Below the pieces are notes generated by a model that saw nothing but the letters and a program-made list of their open reading frames with translations, was not told where the DNA came from and did not search any database. Shown here one piece after another: positions 52,534 to 62,415 of a stretch of DNA of 64,000 bases; within the stretch, counting starts at the first letter, position 1; the number at the start of each line of letters is the position of its first letter. The DNA is taken from positions 32,351 through 96,350 of the forward strand of contig JBALWH010000015.1 in NCBI GenBank assembly GCA_036960175.1, read 5' to 3'. This DNA is from Motiliproteus sp036960175. GTDB lineage: Bacteria > Pseudomonadota > Gammaproteobacteria > Pseudomonadales > Balneatricaceae. The translations under genes were made by a program, and so were the position numbers.

Positions 52534-55450
52534 TCTCGGGCAGCTATTCGCGGTAGGAACCGCCTACATGCTGTTCCTGTTTGGCACCGCCTATATCACC
52601 GATCGCGGCTGGCTTCCTGCTCGCCTAGTGCAACACCCGGTGGTTTATGTGCTATCACTGGGTGTCTACGCCAGTGTCTGGACTTTCTACGGGGCCATCG
52701 GCCTAGCACACGACTATGGTTATAGCTTCCTGGCCTCTTATATTGGAGCTTCCGCCAGTTTCATCCTGGCACCGGTTCTGCTATTCCCGCTACTACGAAT
52801 AACACGCACCTACCAGTTAAGATCGATTGCTGACCTGTTTGCTTTCCGCTTTCGCAGCCAGTATGCCGGAAGCTTAGTTACATTGCTGATGCTACTCGCC
52901 TCACTACCGCTATTATCCATTCAAATTCAAGCTGTTACCGATACTGTTCGAATCCTTAACGGCGAGATCTCCGCCGACCGCATCGCCTTTATTTTTTGCT
53001 CCCTTATTGCGGTTTTTGCGGTTTTATTCGGAGCCAGGCACCCATCAATCAGACAGAAACACGAAGGCCTTGTGGTAGCCATGGCAGTGGAATCGCTGAT
53101 CAAACTATTGGCACTTGGCTCCCTTAGCCTCTACTGCATATTCGTCATCTTTGAGGGCAATAGCGGATTGGAAGCCTGGCTGGCAGAGAACATGGATGAC
53201 ATCAGTCGGCGCTATTCACCCATTGAAGATGGTGCATGGAGAACACTACTGCTAGCGTTCTTCACCTCGGCCATGGTAATGCCCCACATGTTCCACATGT
53301 TGTTTACCGAAAACCTCAACCCCAAGGCTCTGGCAAAAGCCAGCTGGGGTTTCCCACTATTCCTACTGCTAATGGCTGTATCAATCCCACCGATACTTTG
53401 GGCCGGCATGAAAATAGGCCTCGACACCAGGCCTGAGTATTTCAGCCTGTTTCTGGGCATTCAACAAGACTCAACACTTCTCACTGTGCTCGCCTTTATC
53501 GGCGGATTATCTGCCGCCAGCGGCATTATCATTGTCAGCGCCATCGCCCTGTCTGGCATGGTTATCACCCATCTTTTCCTACCCTTCTATCAGAGCCATG
53601 GAGACGATTACCTTTATGAGCGATTAATCTGGGCACGACGAGCGGTGATTCTGATCATCACTCTGCTAAGCTTTTTGTTCTATATGGCCATCGGCCGCGA
53701 CAACGACCTATCACAACTAGGATTGGTAGCTTTCGTCGCCTTTATGCAGTTCCTGCCAGGACTACTAGCGACACTATTCTGGCCCGGCGGCAGCCGTCTG
53801 GGGTTCATACTGGGGGTCACCACAGGCATCGGCGTCTGGCTACTCACCATGCTGCTACCGCTGATAACAGGAGACTATGAGGCGCTGGGATTCGATCTCA
53901 GCGAAGCCTCCTGGCATTTGGTAGCCATCTATTCTCTGGCAACAAATATCGCCATATTCATCCTTACTTCCATGGTTTTTAAACCCAGCAAAGAAGAGCT
54001 GCATGCCGCAAACTCCTGCGCGCTGAATGCTCTGCATCGGCCCCAGGGACAACAATTAACCGTGGCCAATGTGCAGGGATTGGTGGATATTCTGTCGCCG
54101 CGAATAGGCGTGATTGCTGCCTGGAGGGAAGTCCGACAGGCTCTAGATGACTTAAAACTATCCGAAGACGAAGTTCGACCTAAAGCCCTAAGTCAACTAA
54201 GAAACCGTTTGGAGATCAACCTCTCCGCCCTGCTTGGCCCCGTAGAGGCTATCACTCTGCTAAGCTCGGATAAGGACTCCCTATCCAGAGATAGCTTTCG
54301 TAGCCGCAACATCCCGGTATTGGAAAACCATCTCGAGAGTTATCACAATCGCCTCACCGGTCTAGCAGCAGAACTCGATGAGTTGCGGCGTTACCACCGA
54401 CAAACCCTGCAAAAATTACCTATCGGTGTCTGCTCCGTAGGTCGAGACCAAGACATACAACTCTGGAATACCGAACTAGAACGCTTTACCGGATTACCAA
54501 ACAGCCAGACTATTGGCCAGGATTTATCCAACCTCACGCCACCCTGGAATGACTTACTGCTGGATTTTGCCCAGCAATCCGCCTCCCACCGATACAATCA
54601 ACAAATCACCCTCAACGGCTCGCCTTGTTGGTTCAGCTTACATAAAGCGATGATCGATGATCAGGAGCTAGGCGACTTTTGTAGCCAGGTCATTCTGGTT
54701 GAGGACCAAACCGAAACTCAATTACTGACTGACGAGTTGGCTCACAGCGAACGTCTGGCATCTATCGGACGCCTAGCAGCGGGAGTTGCCCACGAGATTG
54801 GCAACCCCATTACCGGCATCGCTTGCCTTGCACAGAATCTGCGATATGAAACAGACAACAAGGACATACTGGAAACCAGCGAGCATATCCTGGATCAAAC
54901 AAAACGGATTGACCGTATCGTGAAATCACTCATGAATTTTGCCCACTCAGGTCAACACAGTAAGTTAAAACAACATTCTTTATTCGCCATTAATGACTGT
55001 ATCAATGAGGCGATCAACCTGTTGCGACTGGACGAGCGAGGCAAACAGCTTCACTATCAGAACCTGTGCAATCCCGCCCATCAGGTAGTCGGTGACGGGC
55101 AACGATTACTGCAAGTATTCGTCAACCTTCTTAGCAATGCCGCCGATGCTTCCGAGCCAGGTCAGCCGATTCGTATTGATTCACACTGCGAAGCAGACAG
55201 CCTGATTGTCACCGTGGAAGATCAAGGCAGTGGTATTGACGAAAATCTGCAAAACCAGCTTTTCGAACCCTTTTTCACCACTAAAGAACCGGGCGAAGGC
55301 ACCGGCCTAGGTTTATCCATGGTCTACACCATTATCGAAGAACACTACGGCAGCATACAGATTGAAAGCCCCGCCGATAAAGCACAAAATAGGGGCGCTC
55401 GCGTGATACTAACTCTCCCCAATCCTACTGTGACGGAAGCCACTGGATAG
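52523..55450 (+). CDS. cbrA: Transporter-sensor histidine kinase CbrA
   Basis: A 975-residue protein. An SLC5-like transporter domain with about 12-13 helices fills residues 1-500; a STAC-like linker and PAS domain follow; the kinase has His757 in VAHEIGNPITGI, and NLLSNAADA, DQGSGI and GTGLGLSM. In Pseudomonas CbrA transports histidine and, with CbrB, governs carbon-nitrogen balance and catabolite control. It is 6 bp before cbrB. Confidence 0.93.
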   Translation: MSFSLGQLFAVGTAYMLFLFGTAYITDRGWLPARLVQHPVVYVLSLGVYASVWTFYGAIGLAHDYGYSFLASYIGASASFILAPVLLFPLLRITRTYQLRSIADLFAFRFRSQYAGSLVTLLMLLASLPLLSIQIQAVTDTVRILNGEISADRIAFIFCSLIAVFAVLFGARHPSIRQKHEGLVVAMAVESLIKLLALGSLSLYCIFVIFEGNSGLEAWLAENMDDISRRYSPIEDGAWRTLLLAFFTSAMVMPHMFHMLFTENLNPKALAKASWGFPLFLLLMAVSIPPILWAGMKIGLDTRPEYFSLFLGIQQDSTLLTVLAFIGGLSAASGIIIVSAIALSGMVITHLFLPFYQSHGDDYLYERLIWARRAVILIITLLSFLFYMAIGRDNDLSQLGLVAFVAFMQFLPGLLATLFWPGGSRLGFILGVTTGIGVWLLTMLLPLITGDYEALGFDLSEASWHLVAIYSLATNIAIFILTSMVFKPSKEELHAANSCALNALHRPQGQQLTVANVQGLVDILSPRIGVIAAWREVRQALDDLKLSEDEVRPKALSQLRNRLEINLSALLGPVEAITLLSSDKDSLSRDSFRSRNIPVLENHLESYHNRLTGLAAELDELRRYHRQTLQKLPIGVCSVGRDQDIQLWNTELERFTGLPNSQTIGQDLSNLTPPWNDLLLDFAQQSASHRYNQQITLNGSPCWFSLHKAMIDDQELGDFCSQVILVEDQTETQLLTDELAHSERLASIGRLAAGVAHEIGNPITGIACLAQNLRYETDNKDILETSEHILDQTKRIDRIVKSLMNFAHSGQHSKLKQHSLFAINDCINEAINLLRLDERGKQLHYQNLCNPAHQVVGDGQRLLQVFVNLLSNAADASEPGQPIRIDSHCEADSLIVTVEDQGSGIDENLQNQLFEPFFTTKEPGEGTGLGLSMVYTIIEEHYGSIQIESPADKAQNRGARVILTLPNPTVTEATG

Positions 55451-55456
55451 TCATTC

Positions 55457-56875
55457 ATGAACCATATCCTTATCGTCGAAGACGAAATCATTATACGTAC
55501 CGCGTTACGCCGTTTGCTGGAGCGCCATTTATTTCAAGTAAGCGATGCGGAATCCGTCGACCAGGCCATCGAAAACTACGACATCAACAGCTTTTCCTTG
55601 ATAATCAGCGACCTAAGACTTCCAGGCCGACCCGGCACCGACCTGATTAGCGAAGCCCAAGACACGCCCGTAATCATCATGACCAGTTACGCCAGCATGC
55701 GTTCTGCAGTCGATGCCATGAAACTCGGTGCAGTCGACTATATCGCCAAGCCCTTCGACCATGAAGAGGTGATCAAAACCATCTCCGGCATCATTGAAAA
55801 GCGATCCAAAACACCCGCGCCGGCATCTGCTCCTGGCGCTCAATCAAAACCTCCTCAAGAACCCGAAGAGAAAGTCGTTGATAGCCGGATGCTGGGTAAC
55901 AGCCAGCCGATGAAGGACCTACACCATCGCATTTCCAAAGTTGCACGCACCGACGCCACGGTGCTAATTCAGGGAGAATCCGGTACCGGTAAAGAACTAG
56001 CAGCACGCTCTATCCATGAGCTTAGCTTGCGCCATCTGGCGCCGATGATCTCAGTTAACTGCGCGGCAATTCCTGAAACATTGATTGAATCAGAACTCTT
56101 TGGCCATGAAAAAGGAGCCTTTACCGGCGCGATTAACACCCATAGCGGGCTCATCGAAGCCGCGAATGGCGGCACCTTGTTTCTTGACGAAATTGGTGAA
56201 TTGCCTCTGGAGGCTCAGGCTAGATTGTTACGGGTGCTGCAGGAAGGCGAAATTAGAAAAGTAGGATCAGTAACACCGATGAAGGTCGATGTCCGCCTAA
56301 TCGCAGCAACGCACAGGGACCTGAAAGCACTGACCCGGAGCGGCCTGTTCCGGGAAGATCTGTTTTATCGACTCTATATTATGGAAATCCGCATGCCTCC
56401 GCTTCGAGAAAGGGGCAAAGATATCATTGAGTTAGCGCATAAATTCCTACAGCGTAGCTGTCTACGCATGACCCTCCCAACAATGACATTCAACACTCAA
56501 GCACTCAACGCGATGCATAGCTATTGTTGGCCCGGAAATGTACGAGAACTAGAAAATGCGGTAGAACGAGCAGTTATTATGTGCGAAGGAACCGAGATCA
56601 GCCCTGAGCTACTCAGCTTAGAGATGGAACTGAGTAGCCATAACCGATCGGAAGCTAATACCCGCAACAATATCTCGATCGCCCCTTATGCCGCATCCAA
56701 TCCTCATGAAACAAGCTCTCCAGCCTTGTCTTTGGAAGACTATTTTCAACGTTTTGTGATGGAGAATCAGGACAAAATGACGGAAACGGAACTTGCCAAG
56801 CGCCTAGGTATTAGCCGAAAAACTCTTTGGGAGCGACGACAACGGCTCGGCATCCCTCGCAAAAGCAAAAGGTAA
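55457..56875 (+). CDS. cbrB: Sigma-54-dependent response regulator CbrB
   Basis: A 472-residue NtrC-class regulator: receiver Asp52 (IISDLRLPG), Walker A GESGTGKE (173-180), sigma-54 loop GAFTGA (220-225), LFLDEIGELP, and a Fis-type helix-turn-helix (TELAKRLGISRKTLWERRQRL). It is the partner of CbrA. TGTTAC/GTAACA sites and a sigma-54 promoter directly follow it, as at Pseudomonas crcZ. Confidence 0.94.
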   Translation: MNHILIVEDEIIIRTALRRLLERHLFQVSDAESVDQAIENYDINSFSLIISDLRLPGRPGTDLISEAQDTPVIIMTSYASMRSAVDAMKLGAVDYIAKPFDHEEVIKTISGIIEKRSKTPAPASAPGAQSKPPQEPEEKVVDSRMLGNSQPMKDLHHRISKVARTDATVLIQGESGTGKELAARSIHELSLRHLAPMISVNCAAIPETLIESELFGHEKGAFTGAINTHSGLIEAANGGTLFLDEIGELPLEAQARLLRVLQEGEIRKVGSVTPMKVDVRLIAATHRDLKALTRSGLFREDLFYRLYIMEIRMPPLRERGKDIIELAHKFLQRSCLRMTLPTMTFNTQALNAMHSYCWPGNVRELENAVERAVIMCEGTEISPELLSLEMELSSHNRSEANTRNNISIAPYAASNPHETSSPALSLEDYFQRFVMENQDKMTETELAKRLGISRKTLWERRQRLGIPRKSKR

Positions 56876-56891
56876 CCCCCCCCCACACAAG

Positions 56892-56942
56892 TGTTACCCT
56901 TCTACTCACAAAGTGTTACTCATTAGGGGTAAACTAGTAACA
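56892..56942. promoter_or_regulatory. Candidate CbrB-binding array
   Basis: TGTTAC at 56892-56897 and 56914-56919 and its complement GTAACA at 56937-56942 are spaced 22-23 bp, about two helical turns. The Pseudomonas CbrB site is TGTTAC-N14-GTAACA; here the inverted pair has N17. They lie 75-125 bp before the sigma-54 promoter. Confidence 0.65.
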
Positions 56943-57015
56943 CATGACACTAAACAAAATATAAAAACAGCACAGAAAAACAGAAACATGTTTATTATCA
57001 TTCAGTTAAAAAACA

Positions 57016-57031
57016 TGGCGCAATGCCTGCA
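57016..57031 (+). promoter_or_regulatory. Sigma-54 promoter of the CrcZ-like RNA
   Basis: TGGCGC (57016-57021), 5 bp, CTGCA (57027-57031). GG and GC are 12 bp apart as required. A start near 57042 follows. Confidence 0.7.
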
Positions 57032-57041
57032 CTATACTACG

Positions 57042-57290
57042 CAATAACAACAAGAACGGTCTGAAATCTGTCACTCAATAAAAATAAAAAGGGTAACAGG
57101 TCGATGGCAACGCCTCTCAATAAAAATAAAAATTGAGGCACCCGCTGGTCACTTTCGTTGATTAAACACTGAGCAAAACAGATCAGGTCGGCAATAATAA
57201 TAACAAGCCAACCGTCTCCTAACTCGTCAAGATTTAACAACTGAGTGACTGGCCCTCCTTTTATATACCCCCTCTAGGCAGTATCCAAAT
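57042..57290 (+). ncRNA. crcZ: CrcZ-like small RNA (Hfq/Crc sponge)
   Basis: A non-coding stretch between cbrB and pcnB. Four A-rich motifs of the AANAANAA type occur at 57043-57056, 57076-57090, 57118-57134 and 57192-57206. Two share an exact 17-base direct repeat, CTCAATAAAAATAAAAA (57074-57090 and 57116-57132). The third sits in the loop of a hairpin (GCCTCTCAAT with ATTGAGGC, 57112-57139) and the fourth in a looser GGTCGGC/GCCAACC hairpin. Pseudomonas crcZ has the same place, CbrB/sigma-54 control and repeated CA motifs that titrate Hfq-Crc. The 3' end is a guess; no clear terminator was seen. Confidence 0.72.
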
Positions 57291-57519
57291 ATTTATTCGT
57301 GGCACCCAATCTCTCATTTCGCTCCGCATCAATAGTTATTTTTCTACGCCGATGGTATTATTCTGCCTCTGATTTTCACCCTCCAGAATCGATACAAACA
57401 TGGGCTCAAATTCAATACTCGGCATCTCGATCGCATTATTCCCTTTTGCCGTTATTCTCATTATATTTTACTGGAACCTGCGCGCTCGCCTTACTGCAAG
57501 CTCTTCCCAGGAATCCCAG

Positions 57520-58833
57520 ATGACATATGACGAACCTCTGCTGAAAATCATCCCCCGAGACGAGCACCCGCTTTCTCGCAAGGACCTCAGCGATAGCGCA
57601 CTAAAGGTTCTTTACCGCCTAAAGGACGCCGGATACGAGTCTTATTTAGTCGGCGGGTGTGTCCGCGACACCTTACTGGGCAAACACCCGAAAGACTTTG
57701 ATGTTTCCACCGAAGCCACACCGGAAGAAGTTCATGAACTATTTCGTAACTCACGCCTGATCGGGCGCCGCTTTAGGCTAGTCCATGTGCGCTTTGGCAG
57801 GGAGATAATTGAAGTCGCCACCTTCCGCGCTGCACACGATTCTCAGCCCAACAGTCAGGAGCAGCATGGTAAGCAAGCAGAATCCGGCATGATTTTACGC
57901 GACAATGTCTATGGCACTGTGCACAACGATGCCTTACGCCGGGACTTCACCATTAATGCACTTTATTATTCGATCAACGACTTTTCCATTCACGACCATG
58001 CCAATGGTATCCGCGACCTAGAAAACAAAACGCTACAAATGATAGGCGATCCCGAATCCCGGTATCGTGAAGATCCGGTTAGAATGCTGCGCGCCATCCG
58101 TTTTGCGGCAAAGCTAGAATTCACCATGTCAGCAGATACCGAGGCACCGGTTAAGAAGCTAGCTCCTATGCTGGCAGATATACCCGCTGCGCGCTTATTT
58201 GATGAGGTACTTAAATTATTCCTGTCGGGACATGCGGTAACCACCTTTTACCTACTGCGAGAATTTGGACTATTTGCACCGCTATTTCCTCAGGCCGCAC
58301 ACGTCCTTGACCGCGAATCGAACAACCCGAATGACAACCCTGTTGCCGAAGCTTTGATAGTCAAAGTCCTGGCCAACACCGACAAACGCATTAAGCGAGG
58401 CAAGAGCGTAACGCCAGCTTTCTTCTACGCAGCGCTGCTTTGGTACCCCCTGCAGGATCGTATTATCAAACTCCGAAAGAAGGGACTTCCTCCCATTCCG
58501 GCTATGCATCAAGCCGCTCAGGAGGTAATCCAAGAACAAAGCAAATCAACATCGATCCCACGACGCTTTGGCACACCGATGCGAGAAATCTGGGATATGC
58601 AGCAACGCCTGCCACGACGTTTTGGTCGCCGCGCCGAACAGGTCTTCCAGCACCCACGTTTTCGTGCCGGCTATGATTTTCTGCTTATGCGCGAAGCCAG
58701 CGGAGAACACTTAGAAGACCTTGGGTCCTGGTGGACTAAGTATCAACAGCTCTCCCACGATGATCGCGACCTGATGGTTGAAGCCCTCGGAAAAGCCACC
58801 CCGAAACGTCGTCGTCAACGCCGTAGCAGCTAG
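57520..58833 (+). CDS. pcnB: Poly(A) polymerase I
   Basis: A 437-residue class II nucleotidyltransferase: IPRDEHPLSRKDLSDSALKVLYRL, GGCVRD (45-50), DFD (59-61) and RRDFTINALYY. It adds A-tails that promote RNA decay. ATG 57520 has AGGAA 7 bp upstream and aligns with E. coli PcnB near its conserved start. A longer frame from 57400 would add 40 residues with a hydrophobic helix and lacks a ribosome site. Confidence 0.9.
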   Translation: MTYDEPLLKIIPRDEHPLSRKDLSDSALKVLYRLKDAGYESYLVGGCVRDTLLGKHPKDFDVSTEATPEEVHELFRNSRLIGRRFRLVHVRFGREIIEVATFRAAHDSQPNSQEQHGKQAESGMILRDNVYGTVHNDALRRDFTINALYYSINDFSIHDHANGIRDLENKTLQMIGDPESRYREDPVRMLRAIRFAAKLEFTMSADTEAPVKKLAPMLADIPAARLFDEVLKLFLSGHAVTTFYLLREFGLFAPLFPQAAHVLDRESNNPNDNPVAEALIVKVLANTDKRIKRGKSVTPAFFYAALLWYPLQDRIIKLRKKGLPPIPAMHQAAQEVIQEQSKSTSIPRRFGTPMREIWDMQQRLPRRFGRRAEQVFQHPRFRAGYDFLLMREASGEHLEDLGSWWTKYQQLSHDDRDLMVEALGKATPKRRRQRRSS

Positions 58834-58838
58834 GCCAG

Positions 58839-59330
58839 ATGGATAGCCCAATAAAGGCGTTTATCGGTCTGGGCAGTAACCTCGAGGATCCACGCCAACA
58901 GGTCCTGACTGCCATTCAACAACTATCGAAACTGGACGGCACTAAGCTGCTCCAGCAATCCAGCCTTTATCGCAGCGATCCCGTCGGCCCTGCCAATCAA
59001 CCAGATTTTATCAATGCCGTAGTTTCGATTCAGACCCGCTTTACTCCACTAGCGCTGCTGGACCAACTACAGGCCATCGAACAGCTGCACCGACGCGTAA
59101 GAAAAGAGCACTGGGGGCCCAGGACTCTCGACCTGGATCTTTTGCTGTATGACAACCAAACCATAGCGCTCCCACGATTAACGGTGCCACACCCCTTCCT
59201 AACCCAACGAAATTTTGTGCTTTACCCTCTGGCAGAAATCTCGCCAGAGCTGTATCTTCCCGATGGGTCCCTACTATCTACGATATTAGCTAGATGCCTA
59301 ATGGGATCTTTACAACGGCTGGATGTATAA
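58839..59330 (+). CDS. folK: 2-amino-4-hydroxy-6-hydroxymethyldihydropteridine pyrophosphokinase
   Basis: A 163-residue HPPK of folate synthesis: FIGLGSNLEDP, SDPVGPANQPDFINAVV and RKEHWGPRTLDLDLLLYD carry the pterin and ATP-binding residues. It starts 5 bp after pcnB and precedes panB by 45 bp, the standard pcnB-folK-panB-panC order. Confidence 0.95.
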   Translation: MDSPIKAFIGLGSNLEDPRQQVLTAIQQLSKLDGTKLLQQSSLYRSDPVGPANQPDFINAVVSIQTRFTPLALLDQLQAIEQLHRRVRKEHWGPRTLDLDLLLYDNQTIALPRLTVPHPFLTQRNFVLYPLAEISPELYLPDGSLLSTILARCLMGSLQRLDV

Positions 59331-59375
59331 TTGCCGCCTGACCAAAGCTTATGAACTGAAGTGAACGCATAGACT

Positions 59376-60170
59376 ATGAAGAATATTACCCTGCATACTC
59401 TTGCTCAAATGAAGCATGATGGAAAAAAGTTCAGCTGCCTGACAGCTTATGATGCCTGCTTTTCTCAACTGGTGAGCGAGGCTGGTGTTGAAGTCATTCT
59501 AGTAGGCGATTCACTAGGAATGGTTCTTCAAGGCAACGACAGCACCCTCCCCGTAAGCATTGACGATATGGCCTATCACACCGCCTGCGTTAAACGAGGA
59601 AACCAAGGCTCATTGATCATGGCCGACCTGCCATTTATGAGCTACGCAACAACAGAACAAGCCATGGAGAGCGCTGCCGCATTAATGCAGGCGGGCGCCC
59701 ATCTAGTCAAACTAGAAGGAGCCGCTTGGCTTGCGGACACGATTTCTGCACTCAGCGAACGCGGAATTCCCGTTTGTGCACACCTAGGGCTGACTCCACA
59801 ATCAGTTAACAAGCTCGGCGGTTATAAAGTTCAAGGACGAGCTGAAGACGATGCGCAAGCCATGATCGATGACGCCAAAGCATTAGCTACTGCCGGCGCC
59901 AGCATATTGCTGCTTGAATGCGTCCCGTCCGCCCTCGCCAAGGCCATCACCGATGTTGTCGACGTTCCGGTTATCGGCATAGGAGCCGGCCCCGACACCG
60001 ATGCCCAGGTTTTGGTTTTACATGACATGCTGGGGATTACCCCTGGTCGCAGCCCCAAATTCGTGAAGAACTTCATGGATGACAGCAGCACCGTTCAGGA
60101 AGCAATCCAGCGTTATGCCGACGACGTCAGCAACAGCCGATTCCCTGGCCCAGAACATGGCTTTGAGTAA
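59376..60170 (+). CDS. panB: 3-methyl-2-oxobutanoate hydroxymethyltransferase
   Basis: A 264-residue PanB: CLTAYDACFSQLVSEAGVEVILVGDSLGMVLQG, HLGLTPQSVNKLGGYKVQG and PVIGIGAGPDTDAQVLVLHDMLG. It makes ketopantoate in pantothenate synthesis. Its stop overlaps the panC start (TAATG). Confidence 0.95.
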   Translation: MKNITLHTLAQMKHDGKKFSCLTAYDACFSQLVSEAGVEVILVGDSLGMVLQGNDSTLPVSIDDMAYHTACVKRGNQGSLIMADLPFMSYATTEQAMESAAALMQAGAHLVKLEGAAWLADTISALSERGIPVCAHLGLTPQSVNKLGGYKVQGRAEDDAQAMIDDAKALATAGASILLLECVPSALAKAITDVVDVPVIGIGAGPDTDAQVLVLHDMLGITPGRSPKFVKNFMDDSSTVQEAIQRYADDVSNSRFPGPEHGFE

Positions 60171-61021
60171 TGAAAACTATTGCGCAGATCAGCGCACTTC
60201 GTGAGACGCTAAAGCCATTCCGCCTGCAGGGTAAGCGCATTGGCTTTGTCCCGACTATGGGCAATCTTCATGAGGGCCACATCAGCCTGATTCATGAAGC
60301 ACGCAAACACGCAGACATCGTCGTCGCCAGCATATTCGTCAACCCGCTACAGTTTGGCGCCAACGAAGATCTCGACAACTACCCGCAAACCTTAGAGCAA
60401 GACCAAGTACTTTTAGAAGCCAATCAGTGCGACCTGCTCTTCGCTCCTACGGTCAGAGCGATGTACCCCAACGGCAAGGGCATCGAAACCCTGGTCGAAG
60501 TTCCCGACCTATCCAACAGACATTGCGGAGCCAGTCGCCCCGGCCACTTTCGCGGTGTCGCCACGGTCGTTACAAAACTGTTTGGAATCGTACAACCGGA
60601 CCTAGCCGTGTTCGGCCAAAAGGACTATCAGCAACTGGCAGTTATTCGTCAAATAACAGCAGACTTATCACTTGCTGTAGAAATTATTGGCGTAGAAACC
60701 GCCCGAAATGATCAAGGCTTGGCCCTGAGCTCAAGAAATGGCTACCTGAATAATGAGCAACTGCGAACAGCCGTGAATTTATTCAAAACCCTTCAATGGG
60801 CAAAAAGTGAAATTTTCTCAGGAAGAAGAGACTATATTGCACTTCAGGAAGAGGCTATCCATAAGCTCGAAAAAGTAGGTTTTGGACGCGACTACTTCCA
60901 TATCTGCGACCAGCACAAACTTCTTCCCGCCTCCGATGTTGAAAGGGATATAGTCATCGTAGCTGCAGCTAAAATGGGGCCAACAAGGCTAATTGATAAT
61001 ATTACATTCAGTCTTAATTAA
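60170..61021 (+). CDS. panC: Pantothenate synthetase
   Basis: A 283-residue PanC: FVPTMGNLHEGHISLI (HIGH-like), VVTKLFGIVQPDLAVFGQKDYQQL and LALSSRNGYL. It joins pantoate and beta-alanine using ATP. It is coupled to panB by overlap. No panD is in the window. Confidence 0.95.
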   Translation: MKTIAQISALRETLKPFRLQGKRIGFVPTMGNLHEGHISLIHEARKHADIVVASIFVNPLQFGANEDLDNYPQTLEQDQVLLEANQCDLLFAPTVRAMYPNGKGIETLVEVPDLSNRHCGASRPGHFRGVATVVTKLFGIVQPDLAVFGQKDYQQLAVIRQITADLSLAVEIIGVETARNDQGLALSSRNGYLNNEQLRTAVNLFKTLQWAKSEIFSGRRDYIALQEEAIHKLEKVGFGRDYFHICDQHKLLPASDVERDIVIVAAAKMGPTRLIDNITFSLN

Positions 61022-61171
61022 ACCCTAAGCAGAAAACATGCCGCTTTTCAATAGATGAATTTTATACAACAATAAGCTGTATAAATATCACCCACAAAGA
61101 CTGTTGCAGCGCATCAAACTTTTAACTACTCTTACCGCTCTTCTGCATTAAATAATAACGAGGCATGTTCT

Positions 61172-62350
61172 ATGCGTGATGTCGTAATCGTTGCAGCGGG
61201 CCGTACGGCCGTCGGTGCATTCAATGGTTCTATCTCTTCTATCGCCGCCAGTGATCTTGGCGCCATAGTTATCAAAGGGTTACTCGAAAAATCCGGCATT
61301 GCTCCCGAGCAAGTCGATGAAGTTATTCTTGGTCAGGTCTTAACCGCAGGCTGCGGCCAGAACCCAGCCCGCCAAGCAGCTATTAACGCAGGGCTGCCTC
61401 ACAGCACCCCTGCATTAACTATCAACAAAGTCTGCGGCTCAGGCCTTAAGACAGTTGCGATGGCTGCTCAGGCAGTCGCTTTGGGCGATGCTGACCTAAT
61501 CATCGCCGGTGGCCAGGAAAACATGAGCCTTTCTGGGCACTATTTACCCAAGTCTCGAAACGGTCAGAAAATGGGCAACTGGACCATGGTAGACACCATG
61601 GTCAATGACGGCCTTTGGGATGCCTTTAACGACTATCACATGGGCATCACCACCGAGAACATCGTAGAAAAGTACGGCTTCACCCGCGAAGAGCAGGACG
61701 CTTTTGCCGCAGCCTCTCAAAACAAGGCAGAAGCTGCCCAGAACGCCAACCGTTTTGCCGATGAAATAATCCCTGTCGTTATGCCTCAACGCAAAGGCGA
61801 CCCTATTGTCTTCGATCGCGATGAGCAGCCTCGTGCCGGCGTTACAGCCGAATCCCTTGGAAAGCTACGCCCAGCCTTCAAGAAGGACGGCACCGTTACT
61901 GCCGCTAACTCTTCGACCATTAACGATGGAGCCGCTGCTGTAATCGTATGTAGCGCAGAGAAGGCCAAAGAGCTGGGGCTGGAGCCTCTAGTCACTATCA
62001 AGGCCTACGGAAACGCTGGCGTTGATCCTGCCATCATGGGTACAGGCCCAATCAGCGCTACTAAGAATTGCCTGAAGCGCGCTGGCTGGACTGTAGACGA
62101 CCTAGACCTGATTGAAGCTAACGAAGCCTTCGCAGCTCAAGCCATGTCCGTCAACAAAGATTTGGAATGGGATACCAACAAAGTGAACGTCAATGGCGGC
62201 GCTATTGCTCTGGGCCACCCAATCGGCGCATCTGGTTGCCGTATCCTGGTTTCCCTGCTGCATGAAATGGGCCGTCGCGACGCCAAGAAAGGTCTAGCAA
62301 CACTGTGCATCGGTGGTGGCATGGGTATTGCTCTGGCCGTTGAACGCTAG
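61172..62350 (+). CDS. Acetyl-CoA C-acetyltransferase (thiolase)
   Basis: A 392-residue biosynthetic-type thiolase. The nucleophile Cys is in INKVCGSGLKTV, with the catalytic His in LGHPIGASGCR and the second Cys in LCIGGGMG. It condenses two acetyl-CoA to acetoacetyl-CoA, or the reverse. GAGG lies 8 bp before the ATG. It stands alone, so polyhydroxybutyrate synthesis or fatty-acid use cannot be told apart. Confidence 0.93.
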   Translation: MRDVVIVAAGRTAVGAFNGSISSIAASDLGAIVIKGLLEKSGIAPEQVDEVILGQVLTAGCGQNPARQAAINAGLPHSTPALTINKVCGSGLKTVAMAAQAVALGDADLIIAGGQENMSLSGHYLPKSRNGQKMGNWTMVDTMVNDGLWDAFNDYHMGITTENIVEKYGFTREEQDAFAAASQNKAEAAQNANRFADEIIPVVMPQRKGDPIVFDRDEQPRAGVTAESLGKLRPAFKKDGTVTAANSSTINDGAAAVIVCSAEKAKELGLEPLVTIKAYGNAGVDPAIMGTGPISATKNCLKRAGWTVDDLDLIEANEAFAAQAMSVNKDLEWDTNKVNVNGGAIALGHPIGASGCRILVSLLHEMGRRDAKKGLATLCIGGGMGIALAVER

Positions 62351-62368
62351 AACTTAATACTCGGCATT

Positions 62369-62397
62369 AAAAAAGGGAGCTATTTGCTCCCTTTTTT
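62369..62397. terminator. Bidirectional terminator after the thiolase gene
   Basis: AAAAAAGGGAGC and GCTCCCTTTTTT form a 12-bp stem with a 5-base loop between the thiolase gene and the convergent unknown gene. Confidence 0.92.
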
Positions 62398-62415
62398 CTG
62401 ACATAAAACCAATCG

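Noticed and set aside
57400..57519. 40-residue hydrophobic N-terminal extension of PcnB
   Set aside because: No ribosome site at 57400, while ATG 57520 has one and matches known PcnB starts. It cannot be fully excluded.
57299..57523. 74-codon open frame before pcnB
   Set aside because: No ribosome site, Ser/Leu-rich product of no known family, and it lies in the crcZ-pcnB leader region.
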